64,000 nucleotides of DNA, taken from Protula sp. h YS-2021. Lineage: Eukaryota > Annelida > Polychaeta > Sabellida > Serpulidae. Below, piece by piece: positions 52,994 through 64,000 of the stretch. Each line of letters opens with the position of its first letter. The stretch's first letter is position 1. The translations under genes were made by a program, and so were the position numbers. The stretch covers positions 95,917,804-95,981,803 of the forward strand of contig OX457025.1 of assembly GCA_949752745.1 (NCBI GenBank). Reading direction: 5' to 3'. The notes under the pieces were generated by a model. The model did not search any database. It was not told where the DNA came from and saw only the letters and a program-made list of their open reading frames with translations.

Positions 52994-54864
52994 CCTCTGT
53001 CTCTCTCTCTGTCTCCCTCTCTTTCTTTCTCTGTCTCTCTTTCTTTCTGTCACAGGCGACCCACCGTCAACAGCTGCTAGCCTGGAGATTTCCTGGAGCG
53101 CATCCCAGAACGGCACATCTTGGGGAGCAATCAACGCAACGGGCGGAGACGGGCAACATTCCTGGCTTGGTGAAAAATCCGTCGGAGATGGTGTACGCCT
53201 GTCTGTGGTTGCAGGATCTTTCGACAGGAGCTTACCCTTGTCTGAGGGAGAGGTTAGGGTCGACATCTAGAAAGAGAACTCTACCGAGCGCGAAAAAGCG
53301 TCCGGAAACAGTCTTCATAATCATTTTTGGCCCAAGAACCTTGTTCGTCCTAACTCTGCTCCTCCTTCTGTTAGAGATCTGTTTGGTGTTGCGTTTCAAT
53401 CTGCCCAATTTGGGGTGTAAATGGCCCCATCGTTGTTTCTTGGATTTACTGAGTCAGTTGGGATATCAAATGCTGAAGATGCAGACACATCTGGGTTATA
53501 CTGAACTTCGCCATACGGTTGGCGAAGCATTCCTCCGACGAATTCACACCCTTCTTCGCTGGAGCGACGGTCGTCGATGGCGTGTACCCAGCTTGTTCGG
53601 AAGGTGTTTTATGTGTCTTTGTGTAACGCTGCCCAGGCCTTATATATGATACAGCGTTCATCGCCCTGTGGCATGACAATTCAGTTGCTGTTGATGTTCA
53701 GGTTCTTGGGTTTCTTCGTTCGGTTCACATCCGACTCCGTACCCCAGTCTGGACGTAATCGAAATCACATCTTTTCCAGTTTTATTATTTTTTAATTATC
53801 CCTAACATTCACCCAGTGATACAGCCACTTGGGAAAATTTTCGACCCTTTGGAGCTTTAAAAAACATTATATAATATAATCTAGATGACCGTAATCTTTT
53901 CATTCAAGACCAAAATAGAAAGCTAGAAGTCGATGCCTTTTCTCGACAAAATATAAAGGTAAATCAAATCTGAGCTCATTCTCGATCCTTTAGGGCTTCA
54001 AATTCAATATCTTGAAAAGGAAATCGCTCAGCCATTATCTCTAGCCCTGCTGAACAGATTCATACCCACATACGATGTGAAATAGGGGATTACCGTATGC
54101 TTTGTGTTGTGATCTTGAGGCTCAAGCTGTAGAGTATGTAATATTTGTATCTCGGGTATTATCTGTAGGTGAGGTATTCCTTGCGTTGTTCCGTGGGTTG
54201 CTCCGTGAGTTATTCTTCTATGTAGGGGAATTTTATCTACTTTATCAAAGAAACATCTCCAAAATAGGTGCGACTAGGAAAACGAGATTTGGAACATCAA
54301 CATGTTCCCATGAGATGCGATTCTCTAGTTGTTTTCACATGTTGAATCTTGTCTCAAGGGAACGTTGCTATACTGAATGTTTTAAAAGTTTATCTTTGTT
54401 TTTTCTCATTCTACGCCTAACTGTTCGAAAACGGTCAGGGTAATGAATATGGAAGTTATTATAAAGCATGCAGTGCAATATGGGATGAGGTACATGATAC
54501 CAACTAATGACGTCATGAAATCTTGCAACTACGACTTCAGAACAAAATACGTCCTTTGAAAATAACAGAAATGCTAGGGCAAGTTCTAGATGTAAAATAT
54601 TTGTGTATTGGTTAAGACACGAGCGTTTAATGTTATTTTAACAAGGTTAACGTCTGATGCTGTGGAACAGAGCAGAGCGTTGAGTGAAATAATTTCTTTT
54701 AATAGACCACTCATTTCAAGGCCCTTGTAAATTGCACTTTCCTGCATAAATCAAGCTAACTTCAATAAAACCGTCAACATAGCAAAATTATTGTTTCATT
54801 TCGTAAAACGCTTATACGTTTGTAGTGTAGTGTAGTGTAGTTCGCGTTCTCCAACATTAGACGG
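51820..54864. other. Between the two DIRS elements, no gene recognised
   Basis: Moderate G+C from 52.0 to 53.7 kb with several short ORFs but no domain I recognise. (CT)n at about 52947-53053. A small tandem repeat GCTAAATGGTGAG..GATAAATGGA at 52299-52355. (TAGTG)n at 54822-54841. It may be remnants of further retroelements. Confidence 0.5.
52947..53053. repeat. (CT)n microsatellite
   Basis: Imperfect TCTC repeat of about 107 bp. The Ser/Leu and Arg/Glu frames across it are artefacts. Confidence 0.95.
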
Positions 54865-57800
54865 GATTTCCCTTATTTGAGGTATTCGATGCATTTATTT
54901 TGAACTGAATTTTTCTACACGTGTAGGCGTATAATTTAGATAGACATTGCTAAATATTGCCTTTTTAATCAAAACCGGAAACACTCGAATGTTTAAGACT
55001 GAGCGACAACATATTATCCACATTTCTTTTTTATTTCAGCTAGTTTCCGCTTAAGCAAGTTTGCAGCGGGGATGGATTAGGGCGGGTAATCGAAAGTCTA
55101 AAGGTGGAGAAAGAGAACTTTTACTCGTAAAAAACGTTTTATGAAATAGATGATAGTTTTACTTCGCAAAATCTAACGTTAGCTAGCGAATTTTCACCAT
55201 TAGACCGCATTTGGATCCGGAGTTGGGATAAAACCGATTTGTCACTCCTGGCGTAGAAAAGTTAGTTTAATGCAAACTACACTTTTACCGATATATGTAT
55301 TGTACGAGCCAAATAAAAGACATCAAAGTACCTTTGAGGTTTTTTATGAGTCTTAAGCGAATTAACAATCCCAATGCGCAATGGTTTAAAAAACCCATTG
55401 GGTGGCACTAATCTTGGCTATGTGGGTCCGACCGCACGGGTGAAGCCATTCATTTGGGGTTGCTCTTCAAATATGGGTCTGAGTGGCAAACTGGGTATAA
55501 CCATGTGGGAAGGGCCATTACTCGACGTGGCTCTACCCATTTCCTTACTTGGTTCTCCCCTCCGTTTCTAGAGAGGAATAGACCAGATAGATAGATGGCC
55601 AGATAGATGACCAGAAGTATTCATATGTCTTATTAACATCCCCTCCAACCTCCCATTAACGGTACTCCCAACCGATTTCGGGTGACGTACATATCAACTG
55701 ACTGTTGTACAGTAATCTTGATATAAAATAATATCCTTCATTGAAGATTATTAACACGATCTCTAGAAATAAAAGTATGTTCACTAATAAGTGCTAGAGA
55801 TCAACTAATGGATAAACCACATCAGTTACGAGTTTAATCACAAATAAATCACATATTCTTTCTCACTTAAATTAACACGCACCGCAATGAGAAATTTTTT
55901 CCCTACTTCTCTAGGCCGACCGACGGTTTGAACGTACGGAGCCGCCTGGTCTGTGCTGGTAAGGCATATAGCACTTGCTTGGGTCGCTGACATTTGAGGG
56001 CGTCTAACCCCCAGGCTTTTGGGGCTCGGTACAGGGAGACATATCTAAGTAGGTGATGGGTCAAAGAATTGGCAAATAGGTCCAGTCCTGGCTCAGATAC
56101 CACTATATTTGTACCATTCAGTCCCCTCTGGAGGCCAGGGTCGGGATAACGGTTATATCGTCTGCTGAGAGCCAGATCTCGTGACTTCTGGCTGAGCAAA
56201 GGATTTTTGCTGGTAACTGAGTTAGCTCGGCTGAATGGTGATAAGCCGCTGGTGTTGAGTTATCACCTGTTCTCGCCTGTTCTCCACATTGGGGAGTAGT
56301 TGGGTTATCACAAGCCACACAACTCTCAGTTCAGCCATTATGCTTGGTCTTTAAGCTGGTATGGGTTCCCTTCCACAGCTTCGTTTTGAAGTAGAAACCC
56401 CACCCTTGGATAATGCATCAGTCTGAACTGATAGCAGGGGGTTGGGGCCTGAATGGGTAACCCTTGAAAGGCTTTCTGTAACATCCACCATTGTAGGTGT
56501 TCGGTTACGTAGGAGGGAATGAAAACTAGTCTGTGATGACCTCTTATCGGCGCCACTGCTAATTTTTCTGCTCTTTGAAATCTTCTGTAGTGAAGCTTGC
56601 CCAGTTGGACTGTCTTTTCTGTGGCTACCAGTAGCTCCAGCAGAGACTCAATTCGGATAAGCCTCATGGGCTGATGGGGAGTGATATCCAGAATAGCTCT
56701 GACAATCCTACGCCATGTCTCTTGTGAGGTAGGCTCTGGCTGACTCCAAATCCCACTTCTCTCAAAGAAAGGTAACTTGTTGCTTGGGTACGAGTTCGGA
56801 TTTTGTCACATTGACCATGAGATCTGCCCGAAGAGCCTGCCTTACTAAGAGGAGTGTTTGAGGCATGTTCTGGGCCTCCTCCCTTCAATCTTCACCCCAC
56901 TGTTCTCTTCGGAACCAGAGCTACCCCGCTGGAAAAACCCTGTTCTGAGTCTGACTATTTCTGTTTAGTTACTCAGCCTGGTTCTGTTCGGAGCCCCTCC
57001 AGGGTTTTAGAGTCCTTTTCATAAGGTGAATAACCGAGCCTAGTTTCACTCTGGACATCTACACTGTCCTCCGGTAAGTTCGCGTGGTCTTTGTCACTTC
57101 CAGGGTACAGCGATATCCTGAGAGGGTGAGGTGACGGGGTGCGGATTAGGCGCCGGCTGCTGCTTCTGCTGCTGCTGCTCGATCCCTTTAATACTGTTGC
57201 CCTTTTTCGGCGATTGCAGTCCGTAAAGGAGCCGGATATGCTTGCCCAATGCTTTATGGCTCCAAAAACTTTGTGACAGGGAGATGCCTTGCTCTCGCTC
57301 CAGCATAATCACACCAGGTGAGCTGCTCCGACTAACACTTTTCACTGTTAAGGTTCCACTCTTAGGCGCAGTACTATTAGTGGAGGTGTGTCGATGGGAG
57401 GGTTGGGCCGTGACGAGAGCCAGGCGTTTCTCATTGCCTCTCTGTTCCCCATGGCTAATTCGACCACTGTTTCAGAAGATACATAGCAATTCAGCCTGAC
57501 CTTTTTGCAGCTTTTGCCGAATGAGGGCCCTGTCTGTAGAGTACCCTGCGATGTTAAAGCCATCCAAGGTTCCTCTAGAGTCGCATAGACTAGGAAAGAA
57601 CCTTCTGTTTTCAGCATTCTTTTCGAAGTTCTTTGCGCCTGTGACTCTTATTACGGTTCGTTTCTACCGCTCTCCACTCCATTCGGGAGAGGTTCTCGCA
57701 TTTAATGCGTGTGTTCTGTTCCTCACATAGCACTAGTCTCTCTGTGAATATGCCCATGTCGCGGAAGGAGTGGGGAACGCCAGCAAGTGATGGACGGCCA

Positions 57801-58813
57801 CACGCTGCCCTGAGGCTTCTGTCTCTGCCATGGCTGCAACACAAGTCTGTAATGAGTGACCATGCAACAAAACCCCTTCTTATTTGCCTCTACTCTACAC
57901 TCTGTCCTATGCACACCTAACCAGGAGGCCGGCACCACCTCGGAGGAAGTTATAACTCTCGTGGGTAGCATCACGTGGGTGTGGCCACGCGGGCGAAGCC
58001 ACAAGGGGATACCCACTCCTGTTAACCCTGCTACCGAAGTGGATAGAGCCACTTGGCTCTACCCTTCTAACTCGGTGCCTCTACCCGGATGGGTTAGCTC
58101 CACTTGGTTCTCTGACAAACCCACAACGGAGGAGAGAGGCTGTTACCAGGAAATCTAGCTAGAAATGCATAAGCCAAATCAACGCTCTGCTTATTCTATC
58201 ACAGCAACCCTGGCAAACCTATGGGGCTGGGGTTACGTGGGGCGATATGGAGCCAAGACAATGAGGGAACATATCAGCGCCACAGTCTGTCTCCCTGCCT
58301 CTCCAACAAACACCGAATCTGGCGCTAACACCCTAGTAAAAGGGCAGATTGATACAGAATGATATCTCAAGATAAAGATCTGCTGACCGTTGGAAAAAAT
58401 GCTAGAAACATCGTACGGTGACAAAGAACGAGTTAGCTTACTTGTGGCCAAAAATACGATTCCTGGTGCTTTTTAGCTTGGCATTCTAAACACCGTTAAA
58501 CTTCCGCCGTAGCATTAAACTTGTTACAAGAGAGTATCAATTATTTAAATACCAAATAAACACCTTTTATCCTGGAAAATTGGTGAAACAATCTTCAAAG
58601 ATTCGTTTTCAAAAAATTGATCTTCACAGTTCCGCGCATAAAAGAGAAAATTTGTAATTTGCTGTCGCTCAGTCTTAAACACTCGAGTGTTTCCGGGTTT
58701 GAATAATAAGGCAATATTTGGCAATATTTATTTAAATTTAAATTTAAATTTAAATACGCCTACACGTGTACAAAAGCTCAATTCATAATTTATGCGTCGA
58801 TTGAGGGAAATAG
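54865..58813 (-). mobile_element. DIRS-type retroelement remnant (element 2), internally deleted
   Basis: About 3.95 kb with inverted terminal repeats of about 145 bp: left 54865-55010, right 58662-58813. They share TACACGTGTAGGCGTAT, AATATTGCCT, CCGGAAACACTCGA and TGTTTAAGACTGAGCGACA. Inside, on the minus strand: a gag-like region (about 58.1-57.0 kb), then the C-terminal end of RT and RNase H (56.87-55.90 kb). The RT palm with YLDD and the tyrosine recombinase are missing, so it is a non-autonomous deletion derivative. The right repeat contains an ATTTAAATTTAAATTTAAAT tract. Confidence 0.72.
55903..56870 (-). pseudogene. DIRS RT C-terminus and RNase H remnant
   Basis: Minus-strand frames give LMVNVTKSELVPKQQVTFL (about 56820-56765, the post-YLDD RT segment), then LLELLVATEKTVQLGKLHYR (56640-56580) and PGLDLFANSLTHHLLRYVS (56095-56035). 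These parallel element 1 motifs in the same order. Frames are shifted and interrupted. Confidence 0.68.
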
Positions 58814-59368
58814 CATCTGAAGGTGGAGAGAAGTGAACGTTAGCTTTTGCGAAGTAAAAACCCAAAAGTGATTTCATAATGGCTTCACTGCAAAAAACAG
58901 GCCAACCAAATTCTCTAAAGTACAATTTGCAGTAATAAACAGCGATTTCCCTTCCAAGATTTCATGACGTCATAAGGCGCTAATGTTGACGTCACAGGTC
59001 AATAAATATTTGCATCTTTCCCGATCACGTCCTTTGTATAGTTTCATTTTTCAAGCTCAAGCCGTTTTGCCGAACAGTGCCTAAGGGGCGACATTATTAT
59101 TGCAACGTAATGGTTCTGAAGTTAGCAAGATGCAGCAGTGAACTCTGCTATACCGCACATGTACAAGAGGTGATAAGGTGTCTTAAAAACGACAACGTTT
59201 AATGTTTATCCCGCACAGCAAACTAAAATTACACTTAGCCTTGGATGGACGGGTGTCAACAATTATGGCAGCGATCTGGATCTCATTTGGACCTCTTAAC
59301 ATACGAATAGCGTGATGATCTGTGTCTGGATTTCTAGTGTTTGAGGCCAAAGATCAGGCCGCATCCGG

Positions 59369-59690
59369 AGGGGGGGGGGGGGGGCACACAAGTAGCATCT
59401 GTTTACCATACGTATCCGTGACTTTTTCAAAGGATTCCCAAACTGGGAGTGCTAATTTTGAAATAATATGACATGTTTTAACCAAACACGAGGTAAAGTT
59501 CCGAAAGAATCTTCCCTTTCGGGGAAAACGCGGCGTATTGAATGACCCCCCCCCCCCCTTTAACGAAATTGGCACTCCGCGCGGACCACTTCTGACCTAA
59601 AAATTACCTCTCCCCCCCCCCCCCACCCATCTCCGCGGCTATTGGACACGCATGGTAACGCAGATGATAGCAAGTGCCCCCCAACCCCCT
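59369..59690. mobile_element. C-tract MITE, most complete copy
   Basis: About 320 bp with inverted ends: GGGGCAC, AGTAGCATCTG and TTACCATACGTATCC on the left, inverted as GGACACGCATGGTAA, CAGATGATAG and GTGCCCC on the right. It has internal C-tracts at about 59547 and 59611, and CGCGGCGTATTGAATGA and AACGAAATTGGCACTCCGCG in the body. No ORF. Confidence 0.6.
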
Positions 59691-60414
59691 TTCCCCCTTG
59701 CTGAGGGTCACATTAACTCTGTATCTAGAGAAACGTCGGATATATAGCGGTTTTTTTGTCCATATTTTTCCCTCGAGCCACTGCAAAGTAAAGAATCTCT
59801 TAGCGACCCGGGTAGTCGTATTTAACATCAAATTCATACGAATATTTCTTGTCTTCTGATGTGCTTCGTGAGGAATCATTCTGCATTTCAGAGACATATG
59901 AACTTGTTTTACCTTACGGTCTTATTGTTGTGATGTGGTACTTCATTTAGCTGTGTGCCTATGATATTCAAAGAAAATCCTGGAATAACAACTAGTCATC
60001 ATTGAAATTGTACACTACAAAAACAAGGAGTGAAAATACGCAAAGTTACGTAACATGTCACTTTTTTTTAGATGGCGCAAAGTGTTACGTAAGGAAAGGC
60101 TTTTAAAAAAATGATTATGTTGGCAGCAACAACTACCCTAAGTGATGGAAATTGGCGGGTGTAACAGTAACACGTGGGAAACAACAGGTTAAACCAGCAC
60201 ATTTATTGCACTTTGGGTGACATTAAACACAGTGACGCCATAGTCACGTGATCAACTGCGACCTTCAGCCTAAGACTTATGTAACATTTATTTTATTATA
60301 AGAAACAGTTATTCAGATTTTTTATAACGATGTAGAAAACAATCCTTTGTCAGCAGGTGCATAAAATAAACATTCGAAAAGAGAATTGTATTACATATTC
60401 GTTCTTAACACGAA

Positions 60415-60995
60415 CTGTGCCAGATATCAGAAATCGCATATCAGATACCGGATATCATCACATGAGATATCAGATATCACCACATCAGACTTCAACATAT
60501 GAGATATTACCATATCAGATATCACATAATCAGACACCGAGTACCACTATATCAGATATCAAATATCACCATATCAGATACCGGATATCACCATATGAGA
60601 TATTAGATATCACCATATAAGATACCGGATATCACAATATCAGATATCAGATATTATATCAGATACTGCATATCACCATATCAGATATTTAAAATCACCA
60701 TATCAGATACCAGATATCACCATATCAGATATCACCATATCAGATATCACCATATTAGATACCGGATATCACCATGTCAGATATCAGATATCATATCTGA
60801 TACCGTATTAAATAGCGGATATCACCATATCAGATATCAGATATCACCATCTCAGATATCACAATATTAGTTACCGGATATCACCATGTCAGATATCAGA
60901 TACCACATCAGATACCGGATATCATCACATCAGATATCACCATATTAGATACCGGATATCACCGTGTCAGATATCAGATACCATATCAGATACCG
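60415..60995. repeat. GATATC-rich minisatellite
   Basis: About 580 bp of ACCATATCAGATATC / AGATACCGGATATC units (lengths of about 15 and 21 bp mixed). Almost every unit holds the palindrome GATATC. Confidence 0.92.
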
Positions 60996-61444
60996 GACTA
61001 GAGCAATAAATTAAGGCAACTCCAGTATCTAATTAACTTAATTGCCATTTTGCACAATTGCAATTGGGTTTTAAAGATATCTCCAAGTAAGCCCGATGTG
61101 TGAATAATTAATTTAAAAATATCAGGATCAGATATAAAATATAATTAATTTAATTGCGATTAGTCGCAGTTGCCATGGACTATTAAAATATCTATTCAAT
61201 ACTCATATCGGATAAATCTGAGGAAATCAATAGCAATTAGGTGCTTCTGATTGAAAAAAAGTCAATTTACATAATAAAGGAACTTCGTGATTGATCAACA
61301 CATCAATTGTTCCATTCGCTTAATTGCAATAAAAAACTGTATTAATTGCAATGAAAAAATAATATATCTACTAACATGATTGATCGTGGAATGTATATTA
61401 AAGATTCACTTTTAGAACTTGGTTTCTTTTTATTTTGGTTACAG

Positions 61445-61625
61445 TTTTGCATCTACTGACAATGATGAATATTGTAATTACAACGAAACTTGGCCTAAAT
61501 GCGGCAGCGTGGCCTTAATGGCGTTTTATTCCGTAAAAAACCCTGACGACGGAGGGGGGCGGGAGTTCAAGTATAAAATGCCTAATGTCGATGGCCTTAG
61601 TTGCGCTGACTTTTTTCCATTTTAA
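61445..61625 (+). CDS. Possible terminal exon of an unknown gene
   Basis: A strong acceptor (TTTTTATTTTGGTTACAG, 61427-61444) precedes an open frame giving FASTDNDEYCNYNETWPKCG, then SVALMAFYSVKN and a stop, with AATAAA about 25 bp later (61650). Composition is protein-like (two spaced Cys, Trp, a possible N-glycosylation site NET). No upstream exon is identifiable and no family recognised. Confidence 0.28.
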
Positions 61626-61719
61626 AACCTCAGTAAAAATCGATCTCATGAATAAAGCCACTTTTTATATCATTATTACTATTTATTTGTATCGGTGTGT
61701 CATGCAACTACAAAATAAA

Positions 61720-62566
<847 letters not shown>

Positions 62567-62959
62567 AAATCAAAATAATTAACACAGATAGAATGATATC
62601 ACGCATCACATTGCTATACTGAGCTATTTTGGGGGTTTAGTAAAAGGATCATTCTGTCTTAAAATGCACTACAAGACATTGATGAGAGGCAAAACAAATG
62701 CAGGCTTTCTTCACTATGTATTGAGTGCTTACATCGTATTTTCATTTCTAAAGGAAATTATTTGAATATATATCACTTATGAATGTATAGAAAAGAAGAC
62801 ACGCACAGCAAATCTTTTTATCGTGTTCCTCTTTTTGCCCTTTTTTCTGCACAGCTCCAATTTTGATTGACTTGTGGGGCATTCTGTGACGGTATGTGTC
62901 CGGCAGTTGTGTGTGTGTGTAGATATTTTATTATGACGGTTTGTGTGCAGCGATTGTAA

Positions 62960-62994
<35 letters not shown>

Positions 62995-64000
62995 TGGGTG
63001 GGTGTGTGGGTGTGTGGATGCGGCTTCGTCGGGAAACAAGACGAATTGGTGTGTATCACGTTGCAATGTTAAAGTGAAACGGACCGAATTTCGGTCCGTT
63101 TCGCATTTTGGTCGGGTCGTCCGTTTCGCAAATCTGTGTAAGGGGTTCATTTTGCGAAACAGGACGTGCTCTTTCACCTGAGACCACATGCCAATTTCGC
63201 AGAAATTTACAGAGAGGTTCAAATTTTCGGTGTAAAATAGTTCTCACACCAACATATAGGTGGCTACCTACCATGAACTCTGTGTGAGAAAAGCACGTGG
63301 AACGAAAGCCAATCAGAAGGTGTACACATCTTTCGATCTGTGTGAAATCTATTTTTATATCACATTTCAGCCAATCAGGTGCTAGCACATGTGTCAGGGG
63401 AGCGCGACCACGTATTGGAATGGACCCGGCCCCGGGTGGTTGTCTACTTTTTGGCCTACATTTTAGTAGATTTTGGGGTGGCATATCCGTATAATTGTAT
63501 TTAAAATAGGAAGAATAATATCGCAAATACGTTTTAAAGTTATTAATTATTTTCTTTGTAGCCTATAAATCTCAAAAATCAAAGTTAAAGTTGAGGGTAA
63601 ACAAGGCAACACCCCTTTTGGTAGTGGACGATAATATCAGAAAGTTTCCACTTCATTTTTTAAAGTACATATTTTTGTTTAACTGAAGCAAAGTGTCACA
63701 TATTTTATTAAGCAATCGTTAGAGTTTGTTTATCTTCGTAGATTCTTGTTTTTTTTTTAAACCAAGTCATTTGTTTGACCTATTATTCTCGGTTTCTTTA
63801 TGTTAGCCGGTCTGTTTCGCAAGCCTCATGTATGCGTGTTGGTGTGTGATTTGCAGTCACTGTAAACTCTCAGTGCAATTTATAACTTTTTGTTGTGCGA
63901 ACAGGCGTGTTTCGTGTCCGTACATGTCTTATTTACACTCAATCTTTCTGTGGCTATCGCTGAAATTGACTTCATCTCTCATTACTTGATCCCTTAAACT
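62567..64000. other. Right end of window, no gene recognised
   Basis: Short (TG)n at 62960-63010. A perfect 13-bp-arm palindrome GAAACGGACCGAA/TTCGGTCCGTTTC at 63076-63102, followed by inverted TTTCGCAAA / TTTTGCGAAAC motifs (63123-63160). The rest is A+T-rich and non-coding. Confidence 0.55.

Noticed and set aside
52803..53270. 155-aa ORF containing a Ser/Leu run
   Set aside because: Runs through (CT)n; neither side shows a recognisable domain or splice sites.

Overview
The window is A+T-rich animal DNA. It has split genes with GT-AG introns, long dinucleotide microsatellites, Helitron-like elements, MITEs, a tRNA-derived SINE and tyrosine-recombinase (DIRS-type) retroelements. Together with a degenerin-type channel and CYP2-clan P450s this points to a lophotrochozoan invertebrate, most likely a bivalve mollusc. 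The species cannot be fixed from the sequence alone.

Host genes. (1) Positions 97-5865, plus strand: a DEG/ENaC amiloride-sensitive-type sodium channel, reconstructed as three phase-0 exons (538 aa). Its small first exon lies before a 3.7 kb intron filled by a Helitron-like element. (2) Two complete cytochrome P450 genes on the minus strand, at 7671-15459 and 27206-32839. Each has nine exons of exactly matching lengths and gives a 489-aa protein. They sit in a tandem segmental duplication (unit A about 7.0-20.1 kb, unit B about 25.5-45.4 kb) that also carries about 4.6 kb of upstream sequence before later insertions. Because the two units are homologous, one often preserves the empty target site of a transposon found in the other, so element ends and target duplications can be read directly.

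Region by region. 0-6 kb: channel gene with Helitron, nested MITE and (ATT)n. 7-16 kb: P450 copy A, with another Helitron-like element, (TA)n and C/G-tract inverted repeats in its introns. 16-20 kb: upstream part of unit A, with a Helitron copy interrupted by a TTAA-flanked MITE. 20.1-23.05 kb: degenerate array of roughly 150-bp repeats. 23-25.5 kb: no gene seen. 26.45-26.8 kb: SINE. 27-33 kb: P450 copy B. 33.88-37.74 kb: a terminal-inverted-repeat element carrying a gene for a PC4/SUB1-like single-strand DNA-binding coactivator, a second small ORF and a decayed zinc-finger/acidic gene. 40.49-43.07 kb: a relative of that element with no ORF, whose arms are GGTT/AACC arrays. 43-45.4 kb: foldback repeats. 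45.5-51.8 kb and 54.9-58.8 kb: two decayed DIRS-type retroelements with their own inverted terminal repeats. 59-64 kb: MITE, GATATC-rich minisatellite, a possible terminal exon, a second Helitron of the first family and microsatellites.

The most unusual item is the element family at 33.88-37.74 kb and 40.49-43.07 kb. Ends start AGTAGT, target duplications are 6 bp, subterminal motifs are shared, and one member carries PC4-like coding capacity. Retroviral-type (Polinton/Maverick) integrases also make 6-bp duplications, but no integrase or polymerase is visible here, so that affiliation is inference.
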